DNA of 26,118 nucleotides from an uncultured Eubacteriales bacterium (GTDB lineage: Bacteria > Bacillota > Clostridia > Lachnospirales > Lachnospiraceae), in the NCBI GenBank assembly GCA_900548855.1, contig URMF01000047.1:1-26118 (forward strand), read 5' to 3'. The position numbers were made by a program, and so were the translations under genes. A model generated the notes under the pieces. That model was not told the DNA's origin. It worked only from the letters and a program-made list of their open reading frames with translations, and did not search any database. Shown here in pieces: positions 23,191 through 26,118 of this stretch; position 1 is the stretch's first letter; each line of letters starts with the position of its first letter.

Positions 23191-23253
23191 GCTGACGCCG
23201 GATATGAATGGGCAGGGCTGAGCTGTTACGAATATAGAAATGAGGTTAAGAAC

Positions 23254-24651
23254 ATGGAGTTACAGAATAAAACCGTACTGGTAATTGGAACAGGAAAAAG
23301 CGGAATCGGAGCCGCAGGGCTTTTATCGAAGGCCGGAGCGAAGACGATTCTGTTTGACAGTAATGAGAAGCTTAATGTGGAAGCTTTAAAGGAGAAGACG
23401 GCAGGAATTGCTTCCTTACAGCTTGTGACAGGAACGCTTCCTTTAGAGCTGGAGGAACAGGTGGAGCTTCTGGTAGTAAGCCCCGGTGTCCCGATTGATT
23501 CCGATATGGTGGTTTCTTTTGAAAAAAGAGGAATTCCGGTATGGGGAGAGATCGAGCTTGCATATGTCTTTTCCAAAGGTGAGGTGATTGCCATTACCGG
23601 TACGAACGGAAAGACCACAACGACTACGCTCGTTGGAGAAATCATGAGCGCGTACAAACCGTCCGTTTTTGTTGTGGGAAACATTGGAAATCCTTATACA
23701 GATATTGCGATGGACACGAGAGAGGATTCTGTGGTGGTTGCGGAGATCAGCAGCTTCCAGTTAGAGACTATCCATACCTTTGCACCGAAGGTATCCGCGA
23801 TCCTGAATATTACACCGGATCATTTAAACCGTCACCACACCATGGAGTGCTATGTCGAGACGAAGGAGAGGATTGCATCAAACCAGACGAAGGCGGATGT
23901 CTGTGTACTCAATTATGAGGATGCTTATACCAGGACATTTGGTGAAAAATGCCCTGCGAAGGTGGTATTTTTCTCCTCGAAAAGAGAGCTTGCCGACGGA
24001 CTTTTCCTTCAGGGCGAAGAGATTATGCTCGCAGAGAATGGAAAGGTACAGAGGCTGATGAACATTCATGAAATGAATCTGGTTGGCTTATGCAACGTGG
24101 AAAACGTGATGGCAGCAATTGCCATCTGCCGTGCAATGGACGTTCCGATGGATGTGATTCTTGCAACGATCCGTCAGTTTAAGGCAGTGGAGCACCGGAT
24201 TGAATTTGTTGCTACGAAGAACGGAGTAGATTATTACAATGATTCAAAGGGCACGAATCCGGATGCGGCGATTCAGGGGATCCGTGCCATGACAAAGCCT
24301 ACCATCCTGATCGGTGGAGGCTATGACAAGCAGAGCGAATACGATGAGTGGATTGAAAACTTTGATGGCAAGGTAAAAGCCCTTGTCCTGATCGGACAGA
24401 CGAGGGATAAAATAGCAGAGTGTGCAAGAAAGCATGGATTTTCTAATATTATTCTTGCAGATACCTTTGAAGAGGCATTCCGGATCTGCGTACAGAATGC
24501 CGTTCCGGGAGATGCCGTGTTACTGTCTCCGGCGTGTGCAAGCTGGGGAATGTTCCCGAACTATGAGGTTCGCGGTAAGATGTTTAAGGAAATGGTTTAT
24601 AATTATTCGGTGCAGCCTGAAGCACTTGCTGCTGAAGGCATAAGGAACTGA
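23254..24651 (+). CDS. murD: UDP-N-acetylmuramoyl-L-alanine:D-glutamate ligase
   Basis: This 465-aa cytoplasmic ligase adds D-glutamate to UDP-MurNAc-L-Ala. It has the N-terminal Rossmann segment VLVIGTGKSGIGAAGLLSKA, the ATP loop ITGTNGKTTTTTLVGEI (about 112-128), AEISSFQLE, the segment LNITPDHLNRH, and the C-terminal YYNDSKGTNPDAAIQGI and LLSPACASWGMF. Length and motifs are normal for the family. ATGAGGTT lies about 8 bases before the ATG. It follows mraY by 63 bp and precedes ftsW by 42 bp. Confidence 0.97.
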   Translation: MELQNKTVLVIGTGKSGIGAAGLLSKAGAKTILFDSNEKLNVEALKEKTAGIASLQLVTGTLPLELEEQVELLVVSPGVPIDSDMVVSFEKRGIPVWGEIELAYVFSKGEVIAITGTNGKTTTTTLVGEIMSAYKPSVFVVGNIGNPYTDIAMDTREDSVVVAEISSFQLETIHTFAPKVSAILNITPDHLNRHHTMECYVETKERIASNQTKADVCVLNYEDAYTRTFGEKCPAKVVFFSSKRELADGLFLQGEEIMLAENGKVQRLMNIHEMNLVGLCNVENVMAAIAICRAMDVPMDVILATIRQFKAVEHRIEFVATKNGVDYYNDSKGTNPDAAIQGIRAMTKPTILIGGGYDKQSEYDEWIENFDGKVKALVLIGQTRDKIAECARKHGFSNIILADTFEEAFRICVQNAVPGDAVLLSPACASWGMFPNYEVRGKMFKEMVYNYSVQPEALAAEGIRN

Positions 24652-24693
24652 ACAGTTACATTGGTTCATAAATTAGGAGAGTAGGTTTGGTCA

Positions 24694-25851
24694 ATGGACA
24701 GATTTAAGAGAGGAGCACGTAAAAATCAGGAATCCTTTTCCGATTATACGTTACTTTTTATAGTGTTGTTTTTGCTGGCATTCGGTCTTGTCATGCTGTA
24801 TTCGACCAGTGCCTATGATGCAAATCTGACCTATAATGATTCCGCTTATTTGTTCCGCAAGCAGATTTTTTCAACGTTGGCGGGACTTGTCGTGCTGTTT
24901 ATTGTGTCCCATCTGCCGTATCACCTCTGGGAGCGGTTCGCGGTTATCGGTTATGGTGTATCGGTTGCACTGGTGCTTCTGATTATTCCGTTTGGTATTG
25001 AAGCAAACGGTGCAAAGCGGTGGCTGCGTGTGTTCGGTATTTCCTTACAGCCGGCGGAGGTGGCAAAGCTTGCCATGATTCTGTTTCTGGCGTATCTCAT
25101 CTGTAAGATGGGAAGAAATATCCGTACCATGAAGGGTTTCCTTGTGGTGCTTGGAGCGGCAGCGCCGATAAGTGGTCTCATCTATGTTATTACACGAAAC
25201 TTAAGCTCTGCGATCATTATTATGGGAATTGCCGTTGTCATGCTTTTTGTGGCATGCCCGGATTATAAGAGGTTCATTATCCTTGGACTGATCGGGATAG
25301 CAGGCGTGGCAGGAATCGTTTTTCTGATTGTTAAAATGTCAGAGAGTGGAAGTGTCGGAAGCTTCCGTGGAGAACGTATACTGGCATGGCTGGATCCGGA
25401 GGCTTATGCAAGCGGTAAGGGATTCCAGACCCTGCAGGCCCTGTATGCGATCGGTTCCGGAGGGATTCTTGGTAAGGGTCTTGGACAGAGCATGCAGAAG
25501 CTTGGTTTTCTTCCGGAGGCACAGAATGATATGATCTTTTCCATTATCTGTGAAGAGCTGGGACTGTTTGGTGCCATTGCGGTTTTAATGATGTTTATTC
25601 TTCTGATCTGGCGCTGTATGATTATTGCCAATAATGCACCGGATCTGTTTGGAGCACTTTTAGTTGTCGGGGTGATGGGGCATATTGCCATTCAGGTTAT
25701 CTTAAATGTGGCGGTAGTAACAAATACCATTCCCAACACCGGTATTTCCCTTCCGTTTATCAGCTACGGAGGATCGTCGGTTATGTTTCTTCTTGCGGAG
25801 ATCGGCATTGTGTTCAGTGTCGGAAGAGGAATCCGGTTGAAAGACCTGTAG
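24694..25851 (+). CDS. ftsW: SEDS-family peptidoglycan glycosyltransferase (FtsW/SpoVE type)
   Basis: This 385-aa polytopic protein has the SEDS features: LAFGLVMLYSTSAYDA in the first helix, GAKRWLRVFGISLQPAEVAK, FLPEAQNDMIFSIICEELGL (which holds the conserved catalytic-type Asp), and the end NTIPNTGISLPFISYGGSS. SEDS proteins polymerise lipid II together with a class B PBP; here the natural partner is the interrupted PBP gene upstream. FtsW (division) and SpoVE (spore cortex) cannot be told apart from sequence alone. AGGAGAG lies some distance (about 11 bases) before the ATG. Confidence 0.93.
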   Translation: MDRFKRGARKNQESFSDYTLLFIVLFLLAFGLVMLYSTSAYDANLTYNDSAYLFRKQIFSTLAGLVVLFIVSHLPYHLWERFAVIGYGVSVALVLLIIPFGIEANGAKRWLRVFGISLQPAEVAKLAMILFLAYLICKMGRNIRTMKGFLVVLGAAAPISGLIYVITRNLSSAIIIMGIAVVMLFVACPDYKRFIILGLIGIAGVAGIVFLIVKMSESGSVGSFRGERILAWLDPEAYASGKGFQTLQALYAIGSGGILGKGLGQSMQKLGFLPEAQNDMIFSIICEELGLFGAIAVLMMFILLIWRCMIIANNAPDLFGALLVVGVMGHIAIQVILNVAVVTNTIPNTGISLPFISYGGSSVMFLLAEIGIVFSVGRGIRLKDL

Positions 25852-25933
25852 TACAGGATAGCAGGTAACCTTTTCTTCCATATCTACATAGTATAGAGTA
25901 GGTCATACTTTAAACCGGAAGGTGTTGGAAGAA

Positions 25934-26118
25934 GTGGATGCAATTCATATCAGAGGCGGAAATGCCCTTTTCGGGGAAACGACGATACAAGGCTCAAAAA
26001 ATGCAGTGCTGCCGGTGATGGCGGCTGCCCTTTTGATCAATGATGTGTGTACCATTGAGAACTGTCCGAGAATTCAGGATGTGGAGCATATGAAGAATCT
26101 GCTGCAATCCCTTGGCTG
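25934..26118 (+). CDS. murA: UDP-N-acetylglucosamine 1-carboxyvinyltransferase (3' partial)
   Basis: The first 61 codons of MurA, which starts the pathway by adding enolpyruvate to UDP-GlcNAc. The segment DAIHIRGGNALFGETTIQGS ends in the motif GSKNAVLPVMAAALL, whose Lys-Asn pair binds substrate. The start is a GTG at 25934 with GGAAGGTG 9 bases upstream; a TTG at 25925 is possible. The gene runs off the right edge of the window. Confidence 0.93.
   Translation, partial: MDAIHIRGGNALFGETTIQGSKNAVLPVMAAALLINDVCTIENCPRIQDVEHMKNLLQSLG

Overview
The window looks like chromosome of a Gram-positive Clostridia, most likely a Lachnospiraceae gut bacterium. This rests on the peptidoglycan/division gene order at the right end (PBP2/SpoVD-type transpeptidase, mraY, murD, ftsW/spoVE-type SEDS gene, murA), strong AGGAGG-type ribosome sites, Tn916-type integrase and excisionase sequences, and AT-rich accessory DNA beside a more GC-balanced core. 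No rRNA, tRNA or CRISPR array was recognised.

Layout. (1) 1-4493: an operon of a response regulator (5' end outside the window), a short-loop sensor kinase, an ABC ATPase and a large FtsX-type permease, probably a peptide-antibiotic or cell-envelope stress module. (2) 4494-5500: small ORFs, inverted repeats and an attenuator-like leader (13-codon peptide, hairpins, terminator) with no gene left behind it. (3) 5514-6112: a tyrosine integrase without its N-terminal part and with a one-base frameshift. (4) 6113-8058: decayed conflict genes: a truncated, frameshifted DUF262 gene, an apparently intact HEPN gene, and a second HEPN-like gene split by a frameshift. (5) 8059-8765: two diverged remnants of the 5' end of a low-molecular-weight protein-tyrosine-phosphatase gene, each followed by 11-bp-phased direct repeats, best explained as old integrase attachment sites. 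(6) 8708-16576: one promoter-to-terminator unit of eight intact genes: AbiEi and AbiEii toxin-antitoxin, a primase-helicase-PLD fusion of the TOTE conflict type, a cysteine-cluster protein that may be an ADP-ribosyltransferase-like enzyme, a GNAT acetyltransferase, a ParB-like protein, a zinc-ribbon/P-loop kinase and a Nudix hydrolase. (7) 16574-18595: a minus-strand hypothetical gene, a Tn916-type excisionase, and an integrase whose catalytic half is replaced by the tail of another gene. (8) 18596-21560: a structured intergenic region, a 59-aa protein translationally coupled to a large serine recombinase, and that recombinase. (9) 21562-26118: the 3' part of the PBP gene, then mraY, murD, ftsW and the start of murA.

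Main interpretation. A large element of more than 21 kb, encoding a serine recombinase at its right edge, has inserted into the transpeptidase gene at the codons for the conserved SxN motif. The 5' half of that gene is not in the window and should lie to the left. The recombinase sits directly against the split gene, as in skin-type elements that excise to rebuild a sporulation gene, so programmed excision deserves testing. Inside the element, several generations of tyrosine-integrase elements have been nested and deleted around a defence island. The eight-gene operon from AbiEi to Nudix is the best candidate for a poorly described multi-gene conflict system.
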